A stretch of DNA of 64,000 bases from Brachymonas denitrificans (GCF_907163135.1 NZ_CAJQUA010000001.1:2123001-2187000), one strand, 5' to 3'; shown: positions 1 through 9,020, counted from the first letter of the stretch. Program-made: numbers and translations. Notes: generated from the sequence alone by a model not told the origin.

Positions 1-2
1 AG

Positions 3-1844
3 TCCAACCCGGCCTGGTACGTGCGCGGCAAGCGCCTGATCATCGATGCCGAACAGGACGAAGGCTACGTGGAAAACGGCGCGCTGGTGTTCTACAACGT
101 CCCCATCCTGCCCTTGCCGGGCGGCGTCGGCTTTCCGCTATCGGACAAGCGACGCTCCGGCCTGCTGCCGCCCACGCTCTCCTTCAGCAGCACCAGCGGC
201 GTGGAGTACGCGCAACCGTATTACGTAGACATCGCGCCCAACCGCGACGCCACGCTGACGCCCACCATCATCAGCAAGCGCGGCATCGACCTGTACGGCC
301 AGTTCCGCTACCTCGAGAACAGCTACAGCGGCCAGATCGATGCCAGCTACATGCCGAAGGACCGCCTGCGCGAGGACAGCGCCCGCTGGCGCTACCAGCT
401 GGCGCACACCCAGGCGATTCCCACCACCAACTGGGGGAATTTCAACCTGAACCTGAACATGCGCCGCGTCAGCGACGACAACTACTGGCGCGATTTCCGC
501 GACATGACCAGCAGCTATACCGACCTGACGGAGCGGGTGCTGCCCAGTACCGCCACGCTCAGCTGGGGCCTGGGCAACTGGTCGGCCTACGTCACGCACC
601 AGCGCTGGCAGACGCTGCAGCAGCCCGATACCATCGTGCCGCCCTTCGACAAGCTGCCGCAGGCGCATGCGCGCTATGCCCGCAGCGACCTGAACGGCTT
701 CGATCTGGCGCTGGATCTGGATGTGACGCGCTTCAAGTCGCGCCCGGAGTTGACCGGCTTTCCCAACGGCACGCGCAGCTATGCCGTTGGCCAGCTGAGC
801 TACCCCTGGATCCGCCCCTGGGGCTACGTGACACCCACGCTGCAGCTGCACGCCACACAGTACAACACCGACGCCCCCATGGCCAACAGCGCCACCAGTG
901 CGAGCCGCGTGCTGCCGACCTTCACGGTGGACAGCGGCCTGACCTTCGAACGCAACACCACGCTGTTCGACCGCAAGGTGCAGCAGACGCTGGAACCGCG
1001 CCTGTTCTATGCCTATACGCCGTACAAGGACCAGGGTTTCCTGCCGGTGTACGACAGCTCGCTCAAGGATTTCAATCTCGCCAGCATCTTCAGCGCCAAC
1101 CCGTTCTCGGGCGACGACCGCATCGCCGATGCGCAGGCGGTCACGGCCGGCCTGACCAGCCGCCTGTACGACGCCGACAACGGCGCCGAACTGGCCCGCT
1201 TCACGGTGGCCGGACGCAAGCAGTTCAAGACACGCCAGGTCACGCTCAACGCGGCGGACCAGCCGAACGAATTCTCCTTCAGCAACCTGCTGTTCGACGG
1301 CAACATCCAGTGGAACCCCAGGTGGAATGCGCGCGCCAGCGTGCAGTGGGACCCGGAAAGCCGGCGCAGCATCCGCAGCGTGGTCGGTGCCAGCTATTCG
1401 CCCGGTCCGTACCGCACCATCTCGGCCAACTATCGCCTGCAGCGCGGCGTATCCGAGCAGGTGGATGTGGGCTGGCAATGGCCGCTGAACGACCTGTGGG
1501 GTGACAAGGGCGAAGACCGCGGCCCCGGCCTGGGCCAGGGTCCTGGCCGCTGGTACTCGGTCGGCCGCGTCTACTACTCGCTGCCCGACAGGCGCGTGGT
1601 GGACTCGATTCTCGGCCTCGAATACGATGCCTGCTGCTGGATCGGCCGCATCGCCCTGCGCCGCCAGCAGACACAGGCAACGCCGGTGGTCAAGATGGAC
1701 AACAAGATCATGTTCCAGCTCGAATTCGTCGGCCTGTCGCGCATCGGCTCCAGCCCGATCCGCACTTTCCGCGAGAATGTTCCCAATTACATGCTGCTGC
1801 GCGACCGCACGCTGGAGCGCAGCCGCTTTACCGAATACAACTGA
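3..1844 (+). CDS. lptD: LPS-assembly protein LptD, 5' end cut off by the window
   Basis: This is the outer-membrane beta-barrel that, with LptE, inserts lipopolysaccharide into the outer leaflet. The frame is open from base 3 with no start codon in view, so the signal peptide and the first part of the periplasmic OstA-like domain lie outside the window. The visible 614 codons begin in the conserved WYVRGKRLIIDAEQDEGYVE region. They continue with FYNVPILPLP and APNRDATLTP, which are typical of the OstA-to-barrel junction in LptD, and then the barrel. Two adjacent cysteines near the C-terminus (YDACCW) match the disulfide-forming cysteines of the family. surA follows after 14 bases, the usual lptD-surA order, so one transcript is likely. 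Identification is secure. Confidence 0.95.
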   Translation, partial: SNPAWYVRGKRLIIDAEQDEGYVENGALVFYNVPILPLPGGVGFPLSDKRRSGLLPPTLSFSSTSGVEYAQPYYVDIAPNRDATLTPTIISKRGIDLYGQFRYLENSYSGQIDASYMPKDRLREDSARWRYQLAHTQAIPTTNWGNFNLNLNMRRVSDDNYWRDFRDMTSSYTDLTERVLPSTATLSWGLGNWSAYVTHQRWQTLQQPDTIVPPFDKLPQAHARYARSDLNGFDLALDLDVTRFKSRPELTGFPNGTRSYAVGQLSYPWIRPWGYVTPTLQLHATQYNTDAPMANSATSASRVLPTFTVDSGLTFERNTTLFDRKVQQTLEPRLFYAYTPYKDQGFLPVYDSSLKDFNLASIFSANPFSGDDRIADAQAVTAGLTSRLYDADNGAELARFTVAGRKQFKTRQVTLNAADQPNEFSFSNLLFDGNIQWNPRWNARASVQWDPESRRSIRSVVGASYSPGPYRTISANYRLQRGVSEQVDVGWQWPLNDLWGDKGEDRGPGLGQGPGRWYSVGRVYYSLPDRRVVDSILGLEYDACCWIGRIALRRQQTQATPVVKMDNKIMFQLEFVGLSRIGSSPIRTFRENVPNYMLLRDRTLERSRFTEYN

Positions 1845-1858
1845 AAGGTGATGGCACG

Positions 1859-2923
1859 ATGAAATCCACCCTGAAGCAATCCCGCTCCGGCTCTCTGGCT
1901 CTCGCCCTGCTGCTCGGCCTGTCGGCCGCCGCGCTGCCTGCACAGGCCCAGACGGCCGGCAAGAAGGCCCGCGCCGCCAAGGCTGCAGCCACACAGAATG
2001 CGCCGGCCAGCTCCAGCCGCAGCGGCGACTACATTGTCGCCATCGTCAACAGCGAGCCGGTCACCAACCACGAAGTCAACCGCCGCGCCGGCATGCTGGC
2101 CCAGCAATTGCGCGCCAACAAGGTGGCGGTGCCCGACCGTGCCACCCTGCTGCGCCGCGCCCTGAATGACGAGATCCTGCAGAAGGCCGCCACCTTCTCC
2201 GCCCGCAACAGCGGCATGACCGTGGGCGACGAGGAACTGCGCCAGATCGAGGCCAACCTGGCCCGCGACCGCAAGATGAGCGTGGACGAGTTCCGCAAGC
2301 GCATCATCGCCGAGCGCGGCATCACCGCCAGCCAGTACCGCCAGAGCCTGCTCGACCAGATCCTGCTCGAGCGCGTGCGCGACGCCCGCATCAACGCCGA
2401 AGTGGCCCGCATCAGCGACGTCGAGGCCCTGCAGCTGCTGCGCGACGAGCAGCGCAAGACCGGTGCCACGCTCATGGCCGAGCAAAGCCATGCCCGCCAC
2501 ATCCTGCTGCGCCCGGCACCAAACCTGAGCGAACAGCAGGCGCTGGCCCGCCTGGCGGCGGTGCGCGCCAGCATCGCCTCCGGCAAGACCGACTTCGCCA
2601 GCGCCGCGCGCGAGCTCTCGCAGGACGGCAGCGCCAGCGCCGGCGGCGACCTGGGCTGGGCGCCGGCCGGCCAGTTCGTGCCCGAGTTCGAGCAGCAGCT
2701 CGACCGCCTCAAGCCCGGCCAGATGAGCCAGCCCTTCATGTCGCGCTTCGGTGCGCATCTGGTGCAGCTGATCGAACGCCGTACCGAACCCATGAACGAA
2801 GCCCAGCAGATCGCCGTGGCCCGCGCCGCGCTGCGTGAGCGCAAGGCCGCCCAGGCCCTGCAGCAGTGGGAAAACGAGATCCGCAACCGCGCCTATATCG
2901 AAATGCGCGCGGAGCCGCGTTGA
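1859..2923 (+). CDS. surA: Periplasmic chaperone / peptidyl-prolyl isomerase SurA, one parvulin domain only
   Basis: SurA escorts unfolded outer-membrane proteins, including LptD, through the periplasm. The 354-residue product starts with a signal peptide (cleavage expected near AQA, residue 30) and a low-complexity Ala/Lys stretch. The SurA N-domain follows (about 56-200), then one parvulin-type isomerase domain (about 209-309, with [10 protein letters not shown] and [17 protein letters not shown]) and a short C-terminal helix region. E. coli SurA is about 430 residues with two parvulin domains, so one appears to be missing here. The retained domain is continuous and shows no frameshift. The ATG is the first after lptD. 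The stop codon overlaps the proposed TTG start of rsmA, which implies translational coupling. Confidence 0.93.
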   Translation: MKSTLKQSRSGSLALALLLGLSAAALPAQAQTAGKKARAAKAAATQNAPASSSRSGDYIVAIVNSEPVTNHEVNRRAGMLAQQLRANKVAVPDRATLLRRALNDEILQKAATFSARNSGMTVGDEELRQIEANLARDRKMSVDEFRKRIIAERGITASQYRQSLLDQILLERVRDARINAEVARISDVEALQLLRDEQRKTGATLMAEQSHARHILLRPAPNLSEQQALARLAAVRASIASGKTDFASAARELSQDGSASAGGDLGWAPAGQFVPEFEQQLDRLKPGQMSQPFMSRFGAHLVQLIERRTEPMNEAQQIAVARAALRERKAAQALQQWENEIRNRAYIEMRAEPR

Positions 2924-3762
2924 GCACGCCGCGCCGCACTCCGTCCCGCCCGCCGCAGGGCGTGCGCAAGCCGCGCGCGGTGGCCGGTGGTGGCGGCCAT
3001 GTGGCACGCAAGCGTTTCGGCCAGAACTTTCTGCAGGACCAGGGCATCATCGACGGCATCGTGCGGGCCATCGACCCGCAGCCGGACGAGCGCCTGGTCG
3101 AGATCGGCCCCGGCCTGGCAGCGCTGACGCAGCCACTGGTCGAGCGTACCGGCCGCATGACGGTGATCGAGCTGGACCGCGATCTGGCGGCGCGCCTGCG
3201 CCTGCATCCGCAACTCGACGTGATCGAATCCGACGTGCTCAAGGTGGATTTCACCCTGCTTGCGGCGGAGCGCGACTGGCCGAAACTGCGCATCGTCGGC
3301 AACCTGCCCTACAACATTTCCACCCCCATCCTGTTCCACCTGCTGGACCATGTGGACGTGGTGCAGGACCAGCACTTCATGCTGCAGAAGGAGGTGATCG
3401 ACCGCATGGTGGCCACGCCCGCCCACGGTGATTACAGCCGCCTGAGCGTGATGCTGCAATGGCGCTACGCCATGGAGCAGGTGCTGTTCGTGCCGCCCGA
3501 AAGTTTCGATCCGCCCCCCAAAGTGAACAGCGCCGTGGTGCGCATGGTGCCGCTGGCCGCGCCGCCGGAGCTGGATGTGCCCCGGTTTGGCTCGCTGGTG
3601 CAATCGGCCTTCAGCCAGCGCCGCAAGCTGCTGCGCCATACGCTGGGGCACTGGCTGGAAGACAAGAAATTTTCCGGTGAATTCGACCTGCAGCGCCGGG
3701 CCGAGGAAGTACCGGTGGAAGAGTATGTGCTGCTGGCGCAGCACGCCTCGCTGCGCGATTGA
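2920..3762 (+). CDS. rsmA: 16S rRNA (adenine1518/1519-N6)-dimethyltransferase RsmA (KsgA)
   Basis: The enzyme dimethylates two adjacent adenines in the 3' terminal helix of 16S rRNA using SAM, a late 30S maturation step. It is recognised by RKRFGQNFL at the N-terminus, the SAM-binding [11 protein letters not shown] (motif I) and the catalytic NLPYNIS (motif IV). The start is uncertain. A TTG at 2920 overlaps the surA stop (TTGA) and gives 280 residues with a basic N-terminal extension. A GTG at 3001 gives 253 residues and begins right before the conserved [10 protein letters not shown]. The first is chosen because of the coupling with surA; the second fits the usual family N-terminus better. 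lptD-surA-rsmA is a common order in proteobacteria. Confidence 0.9.
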   Translation: MSTPRRTPSRPPQGVRKPRAVAGGGGHVARKRFGQNFLQDQGIIDGIVRAIDPQPDERLVEIGPGLAALTQPLVERTGRMTVIELDRDLAARLRLHPQLDVIESDVLKVDFTLLAAERDWPKLRIVGNLPYNISTPILFHLLDHVDVVQDQHFMLQKEVIDRMVATPAHGDYSRLSVMLQWRYAMEQVLFVPPESFDPPPKVNSAVVRMVPLAAPPELDVPRFGSLVQSAFSQRRKLLRHTLGHWLEDKKFSGEFDLQRRAEEVPVEEYVLLAQHASLRD

Positions 3763-3829
3763 CTGAACGTACACGCCAGCGTTCACGCCCCAGGGCTTTG
3801 GTTGCAGCTTTCGCTGCCGTCCTCACCGA

Positions 3830-4612
3830 TCAGAGCATATGCTGCAGGAATGCCTGCGCGCGCGGATGCTGCGGGCTGGCAAAGAAATCCTGCGCCGGCC
3901 GGTCTTCCACGATCACGCCCTGGTCCATGAACAGCACGCGGTGCGCCACTTCGCGCGCAAACGCCATCTCGTGCGTCACCACCAGCATGGTCATGTGCTC
4001 GGCCGCCAGTTGGCGCACGGTGCGCAGCACCTCGCCGGTCAGCTCCGGATCGAGCGCGCTGGTAGGTTCGTCGAACAGCATGATTTCCGGCTCCATGGCC
4101 AGCGCGCGGGCAATCGCCACGCGCTGCTTCTGGCCGCCGGAAAGGCGCCCGGGATAGGCATCGCGCTTGTCCTGCAGGCCGACCTTGCGCAGCAGTTCCT
4201 CGGCCTTGGGCACGATCTGCGCACTGCTTGTGCCCTTCACCGTCATCGGCGCCTCGATCAGGTTCTCCAGCACCGTCATGTGCGGGAACAGGTTGAAGTG
4301 CTGAAACACCATGCCGGTGCGCGCGCACAGGCGGCGCACCGAACGCTCGTCGGCATAGCGCGCATGGCCGGCGGCATCGTTCTGCACCAGGGTTTCGCCG
4401 GCGATCTCGATACCGCCGCGCTCGATGGTTTCCAGATGGTTGATGCAGCGCAGCAGCGTGGACTTGCCCGAACCGGAGGAGCCGAGGATGGCGATCACCT
4501 CGCCCGGCGCCACCTGCAGCGACACGCCGCGCAGCACGGCATTGCTGCCGAAGCGCTTGTGCACCTCGTGCAGGCGCAGGGCGGGTGCGGGATTACTGGT
4601 CCTGTCGGGCAT
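3830..4612 (-). CDS. Polar amino-acid ABC transporter, ATP-binding protein (GlnQ/HisP-like)
   Basis: This is the ATPase subunit of an importer for polar amino acids, acting on the cytoplasmic face. The 260 residues carry Walker A GSSGSGKS (44-51), a Q-loop in VFQHFNLFPHMTV, the signature LSGGQKQRVAIARAL (157-171) and Walker B IMLFDEPTSALD. The sequence is closest in style to GlnQ, ArtP and HisP, so glutamine, histidine or basic residues are possible substrates, but the exact one cannot be read from the ATPase. Its start overlaps the end of the permease gene by 20 bases, so both are read from one minus-strand transcript. The solute-binding protein gene is upstream at 6145-6969, separated by a tetR gene. 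Confidence 0.93.
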   Translation of the reverse strand: MPDRTSNPAPALRLHEVHKRFGSNAVLRGVSLQVAPGEVIAILGSSGSGKSTLLRCINHLETIERGGIEIAGETLVQNDAAGHARYADERSVRRLCARTGMVFQHFNLFPHMTVLENLIEAPMTVKGTSSAQIVPKAEELLRKVGLQDKRDAYPGRLSGGQKQRVAIARALAMEPEIMLFDEPTSALDPELTGEVLRTVRQLAAEHMTMLVVTHEMAFAREVAHRVLFMDQGVIVEDRPAQDFFASPQHPRAQAFLQHML

Positions 4613-5246
4613 AGTGTCGCTCCATGCGCTGGAACACCCAGGTGAGCACCAGTGTCATGATCAGGTAGAAGGCCGCCGCCACGAGGAAGGGGGTGACGGT
4701 GAATTCGCGCTGCACGATGTTGCGCGCGGCACGCAGCAAATCATTCAGGGCCAGCACGTAGATCAGCGCCGTGTCCTTGACCAGCGTGATGGTCTCGTTG
4801 CTCATGGGCGGCAGGATGTGGCGCACCATCTGCGGCAGCACGATGCGGCGCATGGTCTGACTGTAGCTCATGCCGAGCGACTTGGCCGCCTCGTACTGGC
4901 CCTTGTCCACGCTCTGGATGCCGGCGCGGAATATCTCTGCGAAATAGGCCGCGAAGTTGAGCGAAAACGCCACCACCGCCGACGGAAAATCGGGCAGCCT
5001 GATGCCGATCACCGGCACGAAGGGCAGCGCAAAGTAGATGAACAGCAGCTGCAGCATCAGCGGCGTGCCGCGCATCAGCCAGATGTAGCCGCTCACGGCC
5101 TGCCGTACCGCCGCCCAGCGCGACAGGCGCAGCAGCGCCAGCGCCAGCCCGAGCGGGATGGACAGCAGCAGCGTGATGAAGAACAGTTTGAGCGTGGTGC
5201 CGGCCCCTTCCATCAGGGGGGGCAGCATCGCGATGAGGGAATCCAT
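4593..5246 (-). CDS. Polar amino-acid ABC transporter permease (HisM/GlnP type)
   Basis: This inner-membrane permease of 217 residues has several hydrophobic helices, the first after about residue 15 (LKLFFITLLLSIPLGLALAL). The EAA loop that docks the ATPase is visible as EAAKSLGMSYSQTMRRIVLP, followed by the NETITLVKDTAL segment typical of the HEQRO permease family for histidine, glutamate, glutamine, arginine and octopine. Only one permease gene is present, so the pore is probably a homodimer. The gene is first in a two-gene minus-strand operon with the ATPase, and its upstream region is shared divergently with tetR. Confidence 0.92.
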   Translation of the reverse strand: MDSLIAMLPPLMEGAGTTLKLFFITLLLSIPLGLALALLRLSRWAAVRQAVSGYIWLMRGTPLMLQLLFIYFALPFVPVIGIRLPDFPSAVVAFSLNFAAYFAEIFRAGIQSVDKGQYEAAKSLGMSYSQTMRRIVLPQMVRHILPPMSNETITLVKDTALIYVLALNDLLRAARNIVQREFTVTPFLVAAAFYLIMTLVLTWVFQRMERHYARQDQ

Positions 5247-5403
5247 GGGGTGCTATTGGGCAGGGAAGCGGGCAATGAACCCGGCAACCTGAAATGATAG
5301 CCTGATTCGCGCCTGCGGAGTTTGATTTTCCGCCGGTTCCGGTCATCGCTGCGCGGCCTTCCCTATCGGGAACACATGCAGCACTCCCATTCTCCCAAGC
5401 GAG

Positions 5404-5446
5404 TATGCCGGCCGGCATAGCCACCGGAAAACCGGTCGATATACTC
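5404..5446. promoter_or_regulatory. Nested palindromes between the ABC permease and tetR: candidate operators
   Basis: Three symmetric elements lie within about 45 bases of the 276-base divergent intergenic region. There is a perfect 16-bp palindrome TATGCCGGCCGGCATA at 5404-5419. An inverted repeat ACCGG-AAAA-CCGGT spans 5423-5436. A GAGTAT / ATACTC pair at 5401-5406 and 5441-5446 encloses both. TetR regulators bind 15- to 20-bp palindromes beside their own genes, so these are inferred to be the operator region for the neighbouring TetR protein, possibly controlling the transporter as well. Confidence 0.5.
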
Positions 5447-5522
5447 AATCAGTGTGTGGAGAATTTCACGCGAGAGCACACGGTTCCAGCATTCAGACCA
5501 CCAGAGATTGGAGACACCATTC

Positions 5523-6101
5523 ATGTCGCAGCCCAGTATGCGCGATCGCATGATTGCATGCGCTGCCCAGGTTGTGGCGCGTAGGGGCGTGCCGGGCACT
5601 TCCTTCGCGGAGGTGCTGCTGCTGACCGGAGCCTCCCGCGGCTCCATTTACCACCATTTTCCCGGCGGCAAGCAGGAACTGATCGAGGCGGCGCTGGACT
5701 GGTTCGCCGACCAGCTCGAGAACGCCCTGAACGAGCTGCGCGCCAGTACGCCGGCGGCCATGCTGGAGCAACTGGTCCTGCTCTGGCGCAACAAGCTGCT
5801 GAGCAACGATTGCGAGGCCGGCTGCGCCATTGCCGCCGCGGTGCTTTCGAATGCCGGCATGCAGTTGGACGAAGTCAACCGCCTCGCCTTTGCCCGCCTG
5901 CACGCGGCCGTGGTACGAGCCATGAAACGCTCGGGCATGGCTGCGCCGGAGGAGTTCGTCATGCTGTTCCTGTCCACCGTGCAGGGTGCCATCGTGCTGT
6001 GCCGGGCGGAAATGCGGATCGATCCGTACGACATCGCCATGGCGCAACTGCAGCGCCTGTTTGCGCTCGATTCCGCCAGCGCCGCTACGGCCACGCGTTG
6101 A
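5523..6101 (+). CDS. TetR/AcrR-family transcriptional repressor (LmrA/YxaF-like)
   Basis: This 192-residue regulator has the N-terminal helix-turn-helix GTSFAEVLLLTGASRGSIYHHF (first half in words: GTSFAEVLLLTGA then SRGSIYHHF) at about 22-44 and a ligand-binding helical C-terminal domain containing CEAGCAIAAAVL. The fold pattern resembles LmrA/YxaF-type repressors. The ATG at 5523 is chosen because GGAGA lies at 5510-5514 with correct spacing, and the regulator domain starts right after it; an upstream in-frame extension looks non-coding. The gene sits between the permease (divergent) and the binding-protein gene (convergent) of an ABC importer. It may control that importer, but its ligand cannot be predicted. 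Palindromes at 5404-5446 are the likely binding sites. Confidence 0.88.
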   Translation: MSQPSMRDRMIACAAQVVARRGVPGTSFAEVLLLTGASRGSIYHHFPGGKQELIEAALDWFADQLENALNELRASTPAAMLEQLVLLWRNKLLSNDCEAGCAIAAAVLSNAGMQLDEVNRLAFARLHAAVVRAMKRSGMAAPEEFVMLFLSTVQGAIVLCRAEMRIDPYDIAMAQLQRLFALDSASAATATR

Positions 6102-6106
6102 TGGCA

Positions 6107-6133
6107 GGCGGCCTCCTTCCTGCAGAGGCCGCC
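6107..6133. terminator. Hairpin between convergent tetR and binding-protein genes
   Basis: A 9-bp perfect stem GGCGGCCTC / GAGGCCGCC with a 9-base loop lies just after the tetR stop and just before the end of the convergent binding-protein gene. There is no long T-run on either side, so it is a plausible but weak bidirectional terminator. Confidence 0.5.
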
Positions 6134-6144
6134 GTGCTTCCCCT

Positions 6145-6969
6145 TTATTTCTTGGCTTCCTCGAACCACTTGGCGTAGATCTTCTGCGCCGTGCCGTCGG
6201 TCTTCATCGCGTCGAGCGCATTGTCCAGCTTGGCCAGCAGCTCGGTGTCTTCCTTGCGCAGGCCCACGCCGTAGTCCTCGCTGCCGAAGTTCTCTTCCAG
6301 CACCCGGTATTCGCCCGGCTTCTTGCTGGTGTAGTAGCGGCCCACCACCTCGTCCGCCACCACGGCATCGAGGCGCCCGGTGTTCAGGTCCATCAGCGCG
6401 GCGACGTTGTCACCGAACTTCTTGATTTCCTTCATCGACTTGGCCAGATCGGCTTCCTTGGCCACGGCATCGACGGCGCTGCTGCCATCCTGCACACCCA
6501 CCACCTTGCCGGACAGGTCCGCCTTGGCCTGCACCGGCGACTTGGCGGTCACGATGATGATCTGGTGGTTCTGCATGTAGGGCTTGGTGAAGGCGACGTT
6601 CTTCTTGCGCTCTTCGGTGATGGTCATGCCGTTCCACAGCATGTCCACGCGCTTGCCGTTGAGTTCGGCCTCCTTGGCGCTCCAGTCAATCGGCTTGAAT
6701 TCCATCTCGATGCCCAGGCGCTTGCCGGCCTCGCGTGCCATGTCGATGTCGTAGCCGACCAGCTCGCCCTTCTCGTCACGGAAGCCCATGGGCGGGAAGT
6801 TGTCGTCCAGGCCCACCACCACCTTGGTGTAGCTGGCAGCGGCGGCGGCGCCGGCACTGGCAGCAGCGCTGGCGGCCTGCTCGGGCGCGGACTTGCTGCA
6901 GCCCCACAGCAGGGCGGAAGCGGCGATCAGGGAAAGGGCGGTGCGGGTTGCGAAAGTACGTCGTTGCAT
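6145..6969 (-). CDS. Polar amino-acid ABC transporter, periplasmic solute-binding lipoprotein
   Basis: The 274-residue protein starts with MQRRTFATRT, a hydrophobic stretch and the lipobox ALLWGC with Cys at residue 24, so it is predicted to be a lipid-anchored periplasmic binding protein. An Ala-rich linker follows, then the SBP family-3 fold: VGLDDNFPPMGFRDEKGELVGYD (in two parts: VGLDDNFPPMGFRDEKG, ELVGYDIDMA) and VDMLWNGMTIT near the hinge. The family binds polar amino acids such as glutamine, histidine or cystine and delivers them to a GlnP/GlnQ-type permease. The partner genes are at 3830-5246 on the same strand, with a tetR gene on the other strand between them. Reading further upstream gives a longer frame, but the lipobox fixes this start. 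Confidence 0.92.
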   Translation of the reverse strand: MQRRTFATRTALSLIAASALLWGCSKSAPEQAASAAASAGAAAAASYTKVVVGLDDNFPPMGFRDEKGELVGYDIDMAREAGKRLGIEMEFKPIDWSAKEAELNGKRVDMLWNGMTITEERKKNVAFTKPYMQNHQIIIVTAKSPVQAKADLSGKVVGVQDGSSAVDAVAKEADLAKSMKEIKKFGDNVAALMDLNTGRLDAVVADEVVGRYYTSKKPGEYRVLEENFGSEDYGVGLRKEDTELLAKLDNALDAMKTDGTAQKIYAKWFEEAKK

Positions 6970-7062
6970 GTTACGGCTCGTTGCAGGTAAAGATAGGTCG
7001 ATGATAACGCGCCCAGCACAGCAGTTCTGCCCCGGAGTGACCGGGGCCGGCGCAAGCGCAAG

Positions 7063-7102
7063 AAAAAAGGACAGGCGCAGACATTGTCCGCCCTGCCCTT
7101 TT
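7063..7102 (-). terminator. Intrinsic terminator after the CoA-transferase gene
   Basis: On the minus strand an AAAGGGCAG... arm pairs with CTGTCCTTT with one bulge and a G-U pair. An inner GACA/TGTC hairpin forms the tip, and TTTTTT follows. It lies about 80 bases past the stop of the CoA-transferase gene and fits a rho-independent terminator. Confidence 0.7.
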
Positions 7103-7183
7103 CTGGATCTGCCGCAGCGCCCCACGAGGCGCGGCAGGCAGCGGATGCCGGAAGCCTTGCTACACTCCCGGATTCCAGCCGGA

Positions 7184-8704
7184 TCAGCCGCGCTTCATCG
7201 TGCCGGTTTCCTCGAACTGCTGGTGCCAGGACAGCGCCTCGGTCAGGATGTGCGGCGTGTGCTTGCCGGGCGACTCGCGCAGGGCGCGCTCGTAGTAGTC
7301 GGTGAGCTGGTCCTTGAAGCTCGGATGCGCGCACTTCTCGATCACCAGTTTGGCGCGCGCCTTGGGCGCCAGGCCGCGCAGGTCGGCCAGGCCCTGCTCC
7401 GTCACCAGCACCTGCACGTCGTGCTCGGTGTGGTCCACGTGGCTTACCATGGGCACGATGCAGGAGATGTTGCCGCCCTTGGCAGTGGACGGCGTCATGA
7501 ACACCGAGATGTAGGCGTTGCGCGCAAAGTCGCCGGAACCGCCGATGCCGTTCATGATGCGCGTGCCCATGATGTGCGTGGAGTTCACGTTGCCGTAGAT
7601 GTCGGCCTCGATCATGCCGTTCATGGCCAGAATGCCCAGGCGGCGGATCAGCTCGGGGTGGTTGGAAATTTCCTGCGGGCGCAGCAGGATGCGGCTGCGC
7701 AGGGCCTCGATGTTTTCCTCGAAATACTTCAGGCCGTTCTCGCTCAGGCTGATGGCCGTGGCGGACGCGTGGCGCAGCTTGCCGGAGGCGATCATGTCCA
7801 GCATGCCGTCCTGCAGCACTTCGGTGTAGGCCGTCATGTTGTTGAACGGGCCCTTGTTCAGGCCTGCCAGCACGGCGTTGGCGATGTTGCCCACGCCGGA
7901 TTGCAGCGGCAGCAGGCTGGAGGGCAGGCGGCCCAGCTTCACCTCGTGCTGGAAGAACTCCAGCAGGTGGGCAGCGATCTGCTCGGATTCGGCATCGGGC
8001 GCGCTGAAGGCGGTGTTGCGGTCGCTGTGGTCGGTTTCCACCACCGCCACCACCTTGGCCGGATCCACGCGCAGATAGGGCGTGCCGATGCGGTTGTCGC
8101 TGTGCGTCATCGGGATCGGCAGGCGATGCGGCGGCACCTGGGTGCCGTAGTAGATGTCGTGCATGCCCTGCAGCGCCATGCTCTGGCGGCTGTTGACTTC
8201 CAGGATGATCTTGTCGGCCTGGTCCAGCCAGGTCTTGTTGTTGCCGATGGAGGTGGAGGGCACCAGCGAGCCGTCTTCGAGCACGGCCGTCACTTCGACC
8301 ACGGCCACGTTCAGCTTGCCATAGAAGCCGAACCACACGTACTGCGCCACGTGCGACAGGTGGATGTCGGCGTACTGCATGGTGCCTTCGTTGATCTTGG
8401 TACGGCAGATCGGGTCGGACTGGTAGGGCAGGCGCATCTCGATGCCGTTGACCTTGGCCAGCGCGCCGTCCAGTTCGGGCGCGGTGGAGGCACCGGTCCA
8501 GACGCCGACGCGGAAGTTTTCGCCGCGGGCATGGGCCGCCTCGATGCGCTTGGCCAGCTCGATCGGCACCAGCTTGGGTGCGCCGGAGCCGGTGAAGCCG
8601 CTCATGCCGATGTTGTCGCCGGGCATGATGTGGGCAGCGGCCTGCTCGGCGCTCATGATTTTCTGACGGAAGGCGGGATGGAGTACGCGGGATTCGGTAG
8701 ACAT
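7184..8704 (-). CDS. Acetyl-CoA hydrolase/transferase, succinyl-CoA:acetate CoA-transferase type
   Basis: This cytoplasmic class-I CoA-transferase has 506 residues. The active-site glutamate that forms the glutamyl-CoA thioester is seen in YTEVLQDGM at Glu295, aligned with Glu294 of Acetobacter AarC. GSGFTG-like GMSGFTGSGAPK (33-44) and GIGGSGDFARN match the two CoA-binding loops. The family moves CoA between succinate, acetate and sometimes propionate or butyrate, so it can make acetyl-CoA from acetate without ATP. Here it might activate acetate released by oxidative catabolism, which is inference. It is not a SCOT-type acetoacetate transferase, as it is a single chain of the Cat1/AarC type. 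It is a single gene with its own terminator and a 333-base upstream region. Confidence 0.93.
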   Translation of the reverse strand: MSTESRVLHPAFRQKIMSAEQAAAHIMPGDNIGMSGFTGSGAPKLVPIELAKRIEAAHARGENFRVGVWTGASTAPELDGALAKVNGIEMRLPYQSDPICRTKINEGTMQYADIHLSHVAQYVWFGFYGKLNVAVVEVTAVLEDGSLVPSTSIGNNKTWLDQADKIILEVNSRQSMALQGMHDIYYGTQVPPHRLPIPMTHSDNRIGTPYLRVDPAKVVAVVETDHSDRNTAFSAPDAESEQIAAHLLEFFQHEVKLGRLPSSLLPLQSGVGNIANAVLAGLNKGPFNNMTAYTEVLQDGMLDMIASGKLRHASATAISLSENGLKYFEENIEALRSRILLRPQEISNHPELIRRLGILAMNGMIEADIYGNVNSTHIMGTRIMNGIGGSGDFARNAYISVFMTPSTAKGGNISCIVPMVSHVDHTEHDVQVLVTEQGLADLRGLAPKARAKLVIEKCAHPSFKDQLTDYYERALRESPGKHTPHILTEALSWHQQFEETGTMKRG

Positions 8705-8872
8705 GGAAGACCTGAATGGGAGAGAAAACAGCCATGCATCCTCCCGTCCATGTGATACCGAAACTGGGAAGGATGCGCACGCAAGGCGGCAAGGTGATCA
8801 ACCGCCGTGCCCGGCCCCGCGCTGTGCACGCAGGAGCGACAGGACACGGATCAGTACCGCCATGACGCTAAC

Positions 8873-8895
8873 CCCTGAACCGGGTAAGTTCAGGG
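8873..8895. promoter_or_regulatory. Inverted repeat upstream of the CoA-transferase gene
   Basis: CCCTGAAC (8873-8880) and GTTCAGGG (8888-8895) form an 8-bp inverted repeat with a 7-base spacer, about 170 bases upstream of the minus-strand CoA-transferase start. The 333-base gap 8705-9037 otherwise holds only the dnaN terminator, and no gene was recognised in it. A regulator site is possible, but nothing in the sequence names the regulator. Confidence 0.35.
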
Positions 8896-8987
8896 TAAAC
8901 CCTAGATTTTGCGCTATTCTACAAACAGTTTCACGACAAAAGGAAGCCAAATCCCGTCGTTTTCAGGGATAAATGTCCCGGATGCGA

Positions 8988-9020
8988 CAATTAAACGTCA
9001 TGCTGCATTGCAGCATGACG
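8988..9020 (-). terminator. Intrinsic terminator after dnaN
   Basis: A perfect 11-bp stem, CGTCATGCTGC / GCAGCATGACG with loop ATT, occupies 8996-9020. On the minus strand it is followed by TTTAATT. It sits 18 bases beyond the dnaN stop codon. Confidence 0.8.

Noticed and set aside
138-1994. Long minus-strand open frame opposite lptD
   Set aside because: It mirrors the barrel part of lptD codon for codon, has no family features and no ribosome site; high GC makes such frames common here.
6893-8755. 620-codon plus-strand frame opposite the CoA-transferase
   Set aside because: His/Gln/Val-rich nonsense composition typical of an antisense shadow; the minus-strand CoA-transferase has all its motifs.
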